A DNA stretch of 64,000 bases, from NCBI GenBank assembly GCA_964517665.1, contig CAZFCY010000002.1, forward strand, positions 18,125-82,124, written 5' to 3'. Shown piece after piece: positions 1 through 8,477 of this stretch; positions within the stretch are counted from its first letter, which is position 1, and each line of letters opens with the position of its first letter. The position numbers were made by a program, and so were the translations under genes. The notes beneath the pieces were generated by a model that saw only the letters and a list, made by a program, of their open reading frames with translations, had not been told where the DNA came from and ran no database searches. Source of the stretch: Congregicoccus sp964517665. Lineage in GTDB: Bacteria; Verrucomicrobiota; Verrucomicrobiia; Opitutales; Opitutaceae.

Positions 1-511
1 CCTCATGTTCTTCATGCTCGCCTCCATGGCGCTGCCGGCGCAGCTCTTCATCGCGCCGATCTACGATATTCTCGTCCGCATCGAATGGATCGACACCTAC
101 GCCGCTCTTCTCGTGCCCGGCGCGGCCAACGCCTTCGGCATCTTCCTCTTTCGCCAGTCGATGCTCACCGTGCCCGACAGTCTGATCGAGGCCGCGCGCG
201 TCGATGGAGCCGGCGACTTCCGCATCTACTGGGGCATCGTCATGCCGCTGCTCAAGCCCGTGACCGCGGCGTTCAGCCTGATTGTCTTCATGGCATCATG
301 GACGGCGTTTCTCGGGCCGCAGATTTTCCTGCAATCCAGCTATAAACTCACCCTGCCCGTGATCCTGACCGAGTATATCACCCAGTACAGCGAGAACTAC
401 GGGGTCTTCGTCGCCGGCCTGCTGCTTTCCATCCTGCCGATCGCCGCGCTCTTCATCGTCCTCCAGCGCGAGTTCATCGCCGGCCTGACCGCCGGCGCGG
501 TGAAAGGCTGA
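1..511 (+). CDS. Carbohydrate ABC transporter permease, MalG-like, 5' end outside window
   Basis: Inner-membrane permease of a binding-protein-dependent sugar importer. The open frame enters from the left edge (frame starts at base 2) and ends in TGA at 509-511, so only the C-terminal 169 or so residues of a usually 270-300 residue protein are present. The EAA loop that docks the ATPase is visible (EAARVDGAG, then a G-x-x-x-P-L-L-KP stretch, about residues 58-82 of the visible part), with hydrophobic segments on both sides. The partner permease, binding protein and ATPase would be to the left. It converges on the rhamnose mutarotase gene 30 bp away. The substrate cannot be read from this piece; rhamnose or an oligosaccharide would fit the neighbours. 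Confidence 0.9.
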   Translation, partial: LMFFMLASMALPAQLFIAPIYDILVRIEWIDTYAALLVPGAANAFGIFLFRQSMLTVPDSLIEAARVDGAGDFRIYWGIVMPLLKPVTAAFSLIVFMASWTAFLGPQIFLQSSYKLTLPVILTEYITQYSENYGVFVAGLLLSILPIAALFIVLQREFIAGLTAGAVKG

Positions 512-540
512 GAGGGCGCCGCCTCACTGCCGGCCGTCGC

Positions 541-855
541 CTACTTCAACCGGAAAACCTCCTCGAGGTCGCGCCTCACCGGACTGCAATCCTCGTTGGC
601 GGGCATGATGTCGCTCATATAACGCCACCAGCGCTGGCAGACCTCGTCCTGCGCCACGGCATTGAAACGCTCCTCGTTCTCGAACTCCACATGGGCGAAC
701 AGCGCGCGCGTCTCCCGGTCGAGATAAATATGATAATGGTGGACGCCATGCGCCTCGAGCACGCGCGTGAGCTCCGGCCAGATCGGTTGATGGCGGCGCG
801 CATATTCATCCTCCGCGCCTGGATTCACTGTCATGATAAACGCTTTTCGGATCAT
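541..855 (-). CDS. rhaM: L-rhamnose mutarotase
   Basis: Interconverts the alpha and beta anomers of L-rhamnose ahead of isomerisation; cytoplasmic. The 104-residue product matches the family length exactly and follows the E. coli RhaM pattern throughout: MIRKAF start, Tyr18 and His22 in EYARRH, then IWPEL, VCQRWWRYM and DIMPAN. The start is the ATG at 855, which overlaps the stop of the GH16 gene by four bases (ATGA), so translation is probably coupled; an upstream ATG-less extension in the same frame is not needed. It is the last gene of a three-gene minus-strand operon with two secreted glycoside hydrolases, which ties that operon to rhamnose-containing glycans. Confidence 0.93.
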   Translation of the reverse strand: MIRKAFIMTVNPGAEDEYARRHQPIWPELTRVLEAHGVHHYHIYLDRETRALFAHVEFENEERFNAVAQDEVCQRWWRYMSDIMPANEDCSPVRRDLEEVFRLK

Positions 856-1679
856 CGTTGTGCGGGTTTCGGAAGAGGCTCGTCGCGCGCCGCCGCCGGC
901 TCGGCGCGTTTCCACGCGCGCACGTAGTCGATGCTGAACGTCGAGGGCAGCGATTCGGCGGCCGGGAGACCGAACCACTCGGGCATGGTCTCACTGTCGA
1001 GATTCAAATACAAAGGCTGATGCCAGTGGGTGTTGGGCATTTGCTGAACGACCCTGCCGTCGAAATACCATTTGATCTCCTTCGCGTCCCATTCGAGCCC
1101 ATAGGTGTGAAAGTCGTCGGCCAGGCGCGCGGGCGCCTTCCACTCGCCGCCCGCGGTCCAGTGCCTCGGGCCGTCTTCCGGCGTCTTGAAAACATGGGTG
1201 AACATGAACAGATCGCGCTCCTTCGGGCCCGGCCCGCCGCAGATCTCGAAGACGTCGATCTCGGTATGCAGATCCCGCGTCTCCGCGTAGAACCAGAAGG
1301 CGCTGGACGCGAGCGAGCTCATCGCCCGGGCCCGCAATTCGAAATAGCCATACAGGACGACGGCTTTGCTTCTCACCGCGCCGGTGGTGAATGTGTGATA
1401 CCCCTCGGCCCTCATTTTCTCCGGAGGTTCCTCGACACGCGCCGTGATCTGCAACATGCCATCGCGCACCCGCACGTTCCCGGGCGAGAAAAAGCCCGGC
1501 TGACGGCCGCGCCAGCCGGGATTGTGATCATTCCATTTCTCCGCATCGAGCCGCGCCCCTTCGAACTCGTCCGACAGCCCGGCAATCGGCGTCCAGTCCG
1601 ACGTCGGCGGCGGCGCGGCCCGCAGAATCGGAGCCAACGGAAGGAGAAGGAAGGCGAACGCGCGCATCAACCGCGGCAT
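852..1679 (-). CDS. Secreted glycoside hydrolase family 16 protein
   Basis: Retaining endo-glycosidase of the GH16 beta-jelly-roll family, which cleaves beta-1,3 or beta-1,4 glucans and galactans including agar, porphyran and carrageenan. The protein has 275 residues with a signal peptide of about 21 residues (MPRLMRAFAFLLLPLAPIL). The catalytic motif ExDxxE is intact as TEIDVFEI near residues 139-146, and WYFDGRVV is the typical strand after the active site. A DEFEG motif follows the signal peptide, as in other GH16 proteins. It lies 34 bp after a GH5-like hydrolase gene and overlaps rhaM. Which polymer it cuts is not decided by the sequence alone. Confidence 0.88.
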   Translation of the reverse strand: MPRLMRAFAFLLLPLAPILRAAPPPTSDWTPIAGLSDEFEGARLDAEKWNDHNPGWRGRQPGFFSPGNVRVRDGMLQITARVEEPPEKMRAEGYHTFTTGAVRSKAVVLYGYFELRARAMSSLASSAFWFYAETRDLHTEIDVFEICGGPGPKERDLFMFTHVFKTPEDGPRHWTAGGEWKAPARLADDFHTYGLEWDAKEIKWYFDGRVVQQMPNTHWHQPLYLNLDSETMPEWFGLPAAESLPSTFSIDYVRAWKRAEPAAARDEPLPKPAQR

Positions 1680-1713
1680 GCGCCCTCCCGATGTGTATAG
1701 TGTGCCGGGCTTG

Positions 1714-3204
1714 TCACTGTTTTGTTTTCCGGAGATACAGAACCGCGTCGAGCGAGACGGGCGGATTGATCCTGACGAAGTCTCCCCCGTGAACAGGCCG
1801 CGGTCCCTCGACGGTCTGATTCAGCAGCGGAATGAACCACTCGACCGCGAACTCCCCGGAGGCGCCCCGCAGGTCGACGCGGGCCTCGGCGCTTTCGGGA
1901 AAATAGACGATGTATTCATGATCCGGATACGCCAGACAGTAGCCGGTCGAAACGAGGTCGCCCCGCGGAGCCATGTTCACCAGGTCCACGCGCTCGGCAA
2001 ACTCCCGGGTGTATCCCATGTGCCGGCGGAGAAGCGCCCATTCGGGATAGTCGCGGTCGTCCTTGGAGATCCCGCCCCAATCGTGCAGCCAGGGCGTGGT
2101 TTTCTCCACGTCCTTCTCGCCCGGCAGGGGCGCCCACGGATCCATGAAGATCGGGTTCAGCCCGCGCAGGAAGCTTTTCCACACCCACCGATAGGCGCCG
2201 CCGTGCCCCCACAGGTGATCGGTGTCCGTCACCACGACCTTGCGACCGTCGGCGGGCGGAGGGTTTTCCTTGTAGGAGAAGGTGACGCTCGTTTCCCCGA
2301 CCTTGCCCTCGAACGGCTCGTCGGCCGGCGAGATCCAGTCGGCCGGACTGGTGAAAAGCGCCTCGTTCGGATGGGGCGGATGCCAGCGGTAGGTCATGCC
2401 CACGGGATGTTGCCGGGGCAGGCCGCTTTCGATCTGCTTCACGAGCTCGATGATATGGTGCTGCCATTCGATCGAGCCGCCTTCGTTGATCACTTCATAG
2501 AGCACGTTGTCGAGGTCGTTGACGGTCTCGACGACCTTCCGCACGTAGGCCTCCTGCACCGCAAGCAGCTCCGGAGAAATCGCGAGGCTGTGCAGCGTCG
2601 CCTGGTCGTCGAAATCGTGCGCGCTCTCGGGCGCGGACACGCCATTGATATTGTTGTCCGCGTGCACCGGAAGATAAGGGTAGGGATCGCCGCTGTCGGC
2701 CGAGTCCGGACGGCGGTTCAGACACCAGCCTTGAAACAACATCACCGCGGCGTAGATGCCCCGCTCGCGCGCCGCGATCAGCCTCTCGCGCATCCGCTCG
2801 AAGTAATCGGGGTTGAACCGGGTGAGATCGAACTTCGGCAGCCCATCGTTGGCCAGCCCCGGCCCCGTGCGCACATAAGGCATCGGGCCCATCTCGATCG
2901 TCTTGGACGACCACGGCCCCATCCGCGATTGCTCCCACATCCAGAACCGCATGAAATTGTGGCCGTTCGCGGCCATCATATCGATGTAGGCCTCGTAATC
3001 GAACAGCGCCTCGTCGTCTTTCGACACGATGTCCTGAAAATTCTCCCACGTGTGCGATCCGGTGAGATAGATCGCGCGCCCGCTGTCGTCGGTAAAGTAA
3101 CGAGGATTGACCGTGCCGGGCCGCAGCGGCCCCTCGAATGGCCGCGCCTGCGCCAGGCAACAGCACGCGATCAATCCCAAGGCGAGAAGATGTTTTCCTT
3201 TCAT
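1714..3204 (-). CDS. Secreted GH5/DUF4038-like TIM-barrel glycoside hydrolase (putative)
   Basis: Probable exported glycosidase of 496 residues. A signal peptide with a Cys cluster (LIACCCLAQA) ends near residue 20. The body reads as a TIM barrel of the cellulase/DUF4038 type: GSHTWENFQD near residue 50, NFMRFWMWE near residue 87, and YEVINEGG near residue 238, where NE would supply the acid/base Glu. The last 80 residues look like the small beta domain often found behind such barrels (reads YIVYFPESAEARVDL). It is first in an operon with GH16 and rhaM, and a LacI regulator lies 159 bp upstream. A two-part operator-like motif is at 3256-3291. GH140-type apiosidases belong to a related barrel group, but I cannot assign that activity. 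Start ATG 3204 has no clear ribosome-binding site. Confidence 0.75.
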   Translation of the reverse strand: MKGKHLLALGLIACCCLAQARPFEGPLRPGTVNPRYFTDDSGRAIYLTGSHTWENFQDIVSKDDEALFDYEAYIDMMAANGHNFMRFWMWEQSRMGPWSSKTIEMGPMPYVRTGPGLANDGLPKFDLTRFNPDYFERMRERLIAARERGIYAAVMLFQGWCLNRRPDSADSGDPYPYLPVHADNNINGVSAPESAHDFDDQATLHSLAISPELLAVQEAYVRKVVETVNDLDNVLYEVINEGGSIEWQHHIIELVKQIESGLPRQHPVGMTYRWHPPHPNEALFTSPADWISPADEPFEGKVGETSVTFSYKENPPPADGRKVVVTDTDHLWGHGGAYRWVWKSFLRGLNPIFMDPWAPLPGEKDVEKTTPWLHDWGGISKDDRDYPEWALLRRHMGYTREFAERVDLVNMAPRGDLVSTGYCLAYPDHEYIVYFPESAEARVDLRGASGEFAVEWFIPLLNQTVEGPRPVHGGDFVRINPPVSLDAVLYLRKTKQ

Positions 3205-3255
3205 TGCGATCTGTGGGGTCCGGCCGTGGGCAACGAAACGCGCCCGAGGCCGCGT

Positions 3256-3291
3256 ATTGCTTTCATTGCATTTTATTGCTTGTCATGCAAT
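3256..3291 (-). promoter_or_regulatory. Tandem 17-bp operator-like motif, site a
   Basis: ATTGCTTTCATTGCATT (3256-3272) is followed after 2 bp by ATTGCTTGTCATGCAAT (3275-3291). The two units start 19 bp apart. The second is an inverted repeat of ATTGC/GCAAT with a 7-bp centre. The near end lies 52 bp upstream of the ATG at 3204. The same arrangement recurs at five other places in the window (sites b to f). Confidence 0.6.
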
Positions 3292-3363
3292 GACCGCATT
3301 CGCGCCGATGTCAAGGGGGCGCGCGGCGGCAGGCGATGAAATCGCACGCCCTCCCCGCTTCGC

Positions 3364-4365
3364 TCAGGTGGACTCCCTGATGACCAGTTCCGCCTCGTAG
3401 CGCCGTTCCTGGATGGGCGCCGTCTCGGGCCCGAGGCGACGCAACAACAGCTTGACTATATCGGCGGCCATGGTCTTCAGCGGCTGCAGCACCGTGGTAA
3501 GCCCCGGATTGATCAGGCTGGCCTGATCGATGTCGTCGAAGCCCGTCACCGCGACCTCCTGCGGCACCTTCAGCCCGGCTTCGGACGCCGCCTTGACGAC
3601 GGTCATCGCAATCATGTCGCTCGTGCACACGACGGCCGTGGGCCGTTCCGCGGCCCGGAGCATGCGGTGGACGCGCTGCACCACGTTGCCGATGGCCGGA
3701 TCGCCGAGCGAAATCCAGTCCTGCCGGACCTGGATCTTCGCCTCGCGCAGCGCGCGAGTGAAGCCATCGAGGCGATTCGCGATGTTGGGATTCTCCTCGA
3801 GCCCGCCGACGAAGCCGAACGCGCGATGCCCGCGGGCGAGGAGGTGGCGGACGACCTTCTTGATCGCCGTGCGGTTGTCGAGATAGAGATGATCGCAGGG
3901 CATGTCGTGCCGCTGCGCGCCGGTGACGACGAGCGCGCGGGACCGGCTCTGCAAATGCGCGAGCTGATCCTGCAGCTCCGCGGTTACCGCGCCTTCGCTG
4001 ATGTCGAGGACGATCCCATCGACCTTGTAGGATTCGAACAATTTCACCGCCGCAAGCATGCTCTCCGTCTGGCCGAAGGAACAGACGATCAACGACTGAT
4101 ATTTCTCGGAGTGGAGCGCGTCGTGCATCTCCTGGAGAAACTTGGTATAAAACGGATTGTCGATGAACGGGACCATGATCCCGATCAGCCGGGAGCGCCC
4201 CGTCCGGAGATTCGCCGCCTGCTGGTTGCGCACGTAGCCCAGCTTGCGCGCGCAGCGCAGCACGTCGTCGCGGCTCTTGGAGCGGAGGCTGGAGCCGGCG
4301 AGAATGCGCGCCGCGGTCATCGGGGACACCCCCGCCATCTTCGCCACTTCGTAAATCGTCGGCAT
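3364..4365 (-). CDS. LacI-family transcriptional regulator
   Basis: DNA-binding sugar-responsive repressor of 333 residues. An N-terminal LacI helix-turn-helix (YEVAKMAGVSPMTAARIL, residues 4-21) is followed by the hinge and a periplasmic-binding-protein-like sensor domain (IGIMVPFIDNPFY near residue 62, VAVTGFDDID near 275). The start is the ATG at 4365; the frame stays open further upstream to about 4692 but that extension has no homology-like pattern and the HTH begins right after this Met. The next gene downstream on the same strand starts the GH5-like/GH16/rhaM operon, so that operon or the sugar ABC system is the likely target. The effector is unknown. Confidence 0.92.
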   Translation of the reverse strand: MPTIYEVAKMAGVSPMTAARILAGSSLRSKSRDDVLRCARKLGYVRNQQAANLRTGRSRLIGIMVPFIDNPFYTKFLQEMHDALHSEKYQSLIVCSFGQTESMLAAVKLFESYKVDGIVLDISEGAVTAELQDQLAHLQSRSRALVVTGAQRHDMPCDHLYLDNRTAIKKVVRHLLARGHRAFGFVGGLEENPNIANRLDGFTRALREAKIQVRQDWISLGDPAIGNVVQRVHRMLRAAERPTAVVCTSDMIAMTVVKAASEAGLKVPQEVAVTGFDDIDQASLINPGLTTVLQPLKTMAADIVKLLLRRLGPETAPIQERRYEAELVIREST

Positions 4366-4621
4366 GAGAATCGAAGAACCGGCCGGAAAAACGTCTGATC
4401 GGAGCGACAAACGCCTCATGGCCCGCGAACGCTCCCACGCCACCCGCGCCGTCCATCTCGCGCAAGCAGGAAACAGGAACACTCGCGCGCATTCACGCGA
4501 CGCCGGCGCGCAAACAGACGGAAAGGGCCGGTTTGCCGGACCCGCGCCGTCCGGAAGACGATGCGGCCCGACCAACCGGCCCGACGACAAACAGACAATG
4601 CGCGGATCCGAAGGCGAACGA
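4366..4621. other. Intergenic region between LacI gene and TonB receptor gene
   Basis: 256 bp between the start of the LacI gene and the stop of the TonB-receptor gene, both on the minus strand. It must hold the LacI promoter. I see no tandem TTGC motif, no RNA gene and no convincing terminator. Confidence 0.4.
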
Positions 4622-7600
4622 TCAGAACTCGAGCGTGTTGGTGATGGTCCAGGTCCGCGGCTCGGGTATCCGATAGGCCGCCGCCGATCCATCCGGGTTT
4701 ACCGTGACTTTGACCAGATCGTCGCCGGCGAACACATTGCGGATGTTGAGCTGGGTCCGCCACGTGTATCTTTCGCCGAACTTCTTTCGATACCCGATCC
4801 AGAAATCGGCCGTGCCTTGCGTGGATCCCTTGTACGGCCGGGTCACGTCGTACTCACCGTCCACGGCGGGATTCAGCGGAAATCCGATCACGTTGCGATC
4901 CTGCCAGCGATAGCTTCCACCCACGTTGACACCGCGCAGCGCTCCCTGCTGAAAGGCATAGTCCGCGACTGCGTTGAACGCCCACGGACGAAGCTCCGGC
5001 ACGCTGGATTCCTCCAATGCCCTGAAGAGCCAGTAACCCGACATCACCGAACGGCGGAAGTGCCCGCGCGCGGTCCAGCCATCGCTGCCGTGGGCCACGC
5101 CGTTCACGGGATCGTCGCGATCGTCCGTGGCCGGCAGCTCCCCGAGGACGGGATCGCTCGTTCCCCAATAGCGGATGTCTCCGGCCGGGCCCTGGAAAAC
5201 CTCCCAGCGGGATTCGATGAAATCCACGAAGCTGGACGCCAGATTCGCGCGCCGCGCGTCGGTCTTGGAGAGGTTGAACGACACATTCAATCCATCGATC
5301 GGGTTCGCCACCAGCTCCAGCTCGTATCCCTTGGAGAACGTGTCTCCGGTGACCTGCAGGCCGCCCGGAGTCGCGCCGGAGTCCGGCCACCCGAGGCTGC
5401 CGATTCCGGGGTCGTTGTAATAATAAAGCTCCCAGTAATCGACAAAGGCCTGCGGGAGCTGGTTTTCCGGGCGGAACCAGTCTTCCACCGCGGCGACCTG
5501 CCTCGCATAGGTGCTGTCGAGCTCGGCCTGCGAATACGTCGCCTTCGGAGCGCCGTCCGGCATCCACGTCACCGCGCCGCCGTCGCTGGCGTAACCATAG
5601 ATCCGCTCGGCGATGGTTCCCGGGACGCCGGCCAGGTCGCGGGTCTGCGCCGCGCGCCACTGCCCCCAGTTGTCGGTGAGGCCGATATACCAATATTCCG
5701 TCGAGATGGAGTCTCCGAGCGTGGCGTTCCTCACCTTGGTGTCGTACTTCACCAGCTTGACCGAAACGCGGTCGTTGAAGCCCGTGAACGCGACGCCGTA
5801 CTCCTTCGTCTTCCCGGACGGATCGGCGACCTGGCTGCCATAGACGTCGCGACGTCCGGCGCCGGGTTCGAAGTTTTCGGATTGATTGTATATAAGCGAA
5901 ACATTCATCCGCCCCGGCAGGTTGTCCCTCCAGCGCTCGGGCAGGTGCGTGACGATGCTGAAGGTCTTCGAGTTCACCTTCGTTCCCGCGGATGCCTCCG
6001 GCAGGGTCCAGTCCGGGCTCCAGATGTCGCGGTACTGCCCCCGGTCTCCGTATATCGGAGGCCCGCCGGCGTTGCGGAACGACTGCTTGTCGGAACGATA
6101 GCCGAACATGGGGACGACGTTGCCGCCGAACCAGTATCCCTGCCAGACCATCGCCTTGGAATCGATCACGTCCGACGACTTCGCTCCGCTCCTGTACAGT
6201 TTCGCGCGATCGCTCGCATGCACGTTGTCCGCCACCGGCATCGGCACCGGGACGACCGTGTCCGTGGCGAAGTTGTAAGCCAGAATCGATGCCGATTGCG
6301 GCATCGCCTCCCCCTTGAGCCCCTGCAACCGCAGGCCGGAGGCGGAGGTTCTGGAAGCCGGGATCGGCGCGCCGAGATAGTTGTAGAAAAACAGGTCGTC
6401 GGTATAGAAATCGGCCGTGTGGATATCGTCGTTCGAATTCCGCGAGATGAATGGATTGGTGGTGTGGTATCCTTTATAGCCGGCGTAGAGCGAATCGACC
6501 TTCTGCGATGTGAGCAGGCCGGTGAAGACGTTGCGCCCCAGGATCTTCGCCAGCCCGGAATCCTTTCCGGCGACGGTGGCGAAATCCAGCTCGCCGAAAG
6601 CGGTCACACGCCAGACTTTTCGCGAACGGTCCGACCACTCTCCATAACCTCCGTGGGAGGCGAACATCGGCCGCAGCAGATCGGGGTTCGGGTCGCCGAA
6701 GGGAATGTTCGTGAGGATGTTCAGCGAAACCGACGCCGCCCGGGCATCCACGTAGGAATGACCGCCCGTGTAGGAGTCCTGGCTGTCGTAGGCCGCCTCG
6801 ACGCCCAGCTTGTCGTTGAAGAATGTCTGGGACACGGCCAGGTTGAACGCCTCGAACTCGTTGAATTCGCCCTTGTTCGGTCCCTCCAGCAGATGATTGT
6901 AGAAGTCGAATATGGAGGCATCCGTCAGCGAGCGCGCCTTCCACGCGCCGAAGTCGTGACCGGGAAGCTTGGACCGGTTGGCGAATGAATCGTAGGTGCC
7001 CACACCCACGGGCTGATAGTAATAGGCAAGGGGAAGATCTCCTCCGTGCTGCATATAGGAAATCCCCTGCGCCCCGTCCGGCGAGAAGGTGATGACGGCG
7101 GCGTTCGATGTATTGGAACCGACTCCGCCAAGGCCCGGCGTGGCGCTGCGCATCCCCAGCGTGACCTGGTTCGGATCGTAAACATTGCGGTCCAGGACAT
7201 CGTACCACAGCGAGATCGCATCCAGAGGCGGCGTGTTCCTCGGCAGGTTCGACTCGATGTCGCCCTTCTCGAAGGTCGCCCGAAACGAGGTCTTGCTCGA
7301 GCCGCGATTCAGAAACCGCGGCTCCCATCTTGCGGCGGCGAAAACCCGATGGTCGTCGCGAAACGCCGGATCCTGGCGGTACTTCGTGTCGTCCCGCAGG
7401 AGCGAGACCCGCAAGGCCAGTTCATCCCGCAGAAGCATGCGATTGACATCCAGCGTGTAGCGCGACGACCCGAAACTGCCGAACGCCGCGCTGACGTTTC
7501 CCGTATTCGTGAAAGCCGCGCCTTGTATGCTCGAGTTGATGATCCCCGATGGTTTGCCGATGCCGAACAGGATCGCGTTGGGTCCGCGCTGCAGATCGAC

Positions 7601-8101
7601 GCGTCCGACATTGTAGGAGTCCCAGGGAATGTCGGTGAGGAAGAAATCGCGCGTGTTCTGGGCCTCCGCCAAACCGCGCACCCGCGTGACCGGATTGAGG
7701 TCGGTCGTCGTCCCGGTGAGGAGCGGGCCATCTCCCTTTCCGAGGAAATTTCCGCCCTGCCCGGCGACCTCCGTGCTCGGCGTATAGACAAGCAGCTTCT
7801 CCGCCGAAGTGGAGTTGGTGTCTTGAAGAAACTTTTGCGTGACGACCGAAATCGAAGAACCCACGTCCTTCAGTTCGGTGCGGATGCGCGTGCCGGCCAT
7901 CGTGGATCTCGCCGCATAGCTGTCGGCGTCCTCCGCGGCATCGACGACGAAGGGCGAAAGGACGATGGTCTCTTCCGACGCGTCGCCGGCGTCGGAACCC
8001 GCGGGTGATGCAGAAGTGCCTTGCGCCCCGAGCCGGGAAGCGAGCACGAGAAGAAAAGCGGCAGCGATGGTTTTTGCCGCGCGATGTCTTGTTGGATTCA
8101 T
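4622..8101 (-). CDS. TonB-dependent outer-membrane receptor (Opitutaceae-type, large)
   Basis: Energy-coupled outer-membrane importer, here probably for an oligosaccharide. The product has 1159 residues. A signal peptide covers about residues 1-27 (IAAAFLLVLASRLGAQG); a TonB-box-like stretch ETIVLSPFVVD follows near residue 45; the plug has DVGSSISVVTQKFL and FLTDIPWDSYNVGRVDLQRG; the barrel ends in the sequence TLEF with the C-terminal Phe needed for insertion. The start is the ATG at 8101, with AGGA seven bases before it, one of the few recognisable ribosome-binding sites in this window; the longer upstream frame lacks a signal-like start. It is divergent from a TIM-barrel isomerase and a rhamnosidase, so a rhamnose-containing glycan is the likely cargo. 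It is a paralogue of the receptor at 20614-24192. Confidence 0.93.
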   Translation of the reverse strand: MNPTRHRAAKTIAAAFLLVLASRLGAQGTSASPAGSDAGDASEETIVLSPFVVDAAEDADSYAARSTMAGTRIRTELKDVGSSISVVTQKFLQDTNSTSAEKLLVYTPSTEVAGQGGNFLGKGDGPLLTGTTTDLNPVTRVRGLAEAQNTRDFFLTDIPWDSYNVGRVDLQRGPNAILFGIGKPSGIINSSIQGAAFTNTGNVSAAFGSFGSSRYTLDVNRMLLRDELALRVSLLRDDTKYRQDPAFRDDHRVFAAARWEPRFLNRGSSKTSFRATFEKGDIESNLPRNTPPLDAISLWYDVLDRNVYDPNQVTLGMRSATPGLGGVGSNTSNAAVITFSPDGAQGISYMQHGGDLPLAYYYQPVGVGTYDSFANRSKLPGHDFGAWKARSLTDASIFDFYNHLLEGPNKGEFNEFEAFNLAVSQTFFNDKLGVEAAYDSQDSYTGGHSYVDARAASVSLNILTNIPFGDPNPDLLRPMFASHGGYGEWSDRSRKVWRVTAFGELDFATVAGKDSGLAKILGRNVFTGLLTSQKVDSLYAGYKGYHTTNPFISRNSNDDIHTADFYTDDLFFYNYLGAPIPASRTSASGLRLQGLKGEAMPQSASILAYNFATDTVVPVPMPVADNVHASDRAKLYRSGAKSSDVIDSKAMVWQGYWFGGNVVPMFGYRSDKQSFRNAGGPPIYGDRGQYRDIWSPDWTLPEASAGTKVNSKTFSIVTHLPERWRDNLPGRMNVSLIYNQSENFEPGAGRRDVYGSQVADPSGKTKEYGVAFTGFNDRVSVKLVKYDTKVRNATLGDSISTEYWYIGLTDNWGQWRAAQTRDLAGVPGTIAERIYGYASDGGAVTWMPDGAPKATYSQAELDSTYARQVAAVEDWFRPENQLPQAFVDYWELYYYNDPGIGSLGWPDSGATPGGLQVTGDTFSKGYELELVANPIDGLNVSFNLSKTDARRANLASSFVDFIESRWEVFQGPAGDIRYWGTSDPVLGELPATDDRDDPVNGVAHGSDGWTARGHFRRSVMSGYWLFRALEESSVPELRPWAFNAVADYAFQQGALRGVNVGGSYRWQDRNVIGFPLNPAVDGEYDVTRPYKGSTQGTADFWIGYRKKFGERYTWRTQLNIRNVFAGDDLVKVTVNPDGSAAAYRIPEPRTWTITNTLEF

Positions 8102-8477
8102 AGTTTTCCTGGGGAAGGGTTGAAGGACCGCGACATCTCCACCGGCAGGCATCGCAATCGAGCGGACGTGGCGCCCCGCGGAATCTGCCGCCAAGCACAT
8201 GGAGGAATCGATCGATTTCACGTCGTCAAAGGGGATGGGGTTCGAGGGCAACACCGGGGCTCTACGCGACCGGCGGACCACTGGCTTGGACATTAATGAT
8301 ATCGGTATCAAGCAATAAGTTGCGTGTTGTGCAAAAAAATGTTCTCGAGAACCGCAGGAGTCCATGAGATGCGAACGGTAGCGACAAGACACCTGACGTG
8401 CCCGAACAGAGCACTAAAGCATCGACAGGCACTTTCGGCGTCACATAAGATGATATCGTTACCTACCCTTCCATTCG
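8102..8477. promoter_or_regulatory. Divergent promoter region between TonB receptor and isomerase/rhamnosidase
   Basis: 376 bp without a gene between two divergent transcription units. It contains operator-like site b at 8300-8335. A 14-bp palindrome with central CG, TGATATCGGTATCA (8297-8310), partly overlaps site b, and its left half TGATATCG recurs at 8451-8458. No other gene is supported. Confidence 0.55.
8300..8335 (+). promoter_or_regulatory. Tandem 17-bp operator-like motif, site b
   Basis: TATCGGTATCAAGCAAT (8300-8316) and GTTGCGTGTTGTGCAAA (8319-8335) repeat their GCAA ends 19 bp apart. Reading toward the + strand genes the orientation is the same as at the other five sites. The near end is 143 bp upstream of the ATG at 8478. 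The first unit is degenerate at its outer end. Confidence 0.5.

Noticed and set aside
1678..3339. Plus-strand frame opposite the GH5-like gene (553 codons)
   Set aside because: Antisense shadow without signal peptide or family motif.
4366..4692. Extension of the LacI protein to 442 residues
   Set aside because: The HTH starts directly after the Met at 4365, and the extra part is Arg/Pro-rich with no family pattern.
4364..6988. Long plus-strand frame opposite the first TonB receptor (874 codons)
   Set aside because: Antisense shadow. The receptor motifs on the minus strand are clear.
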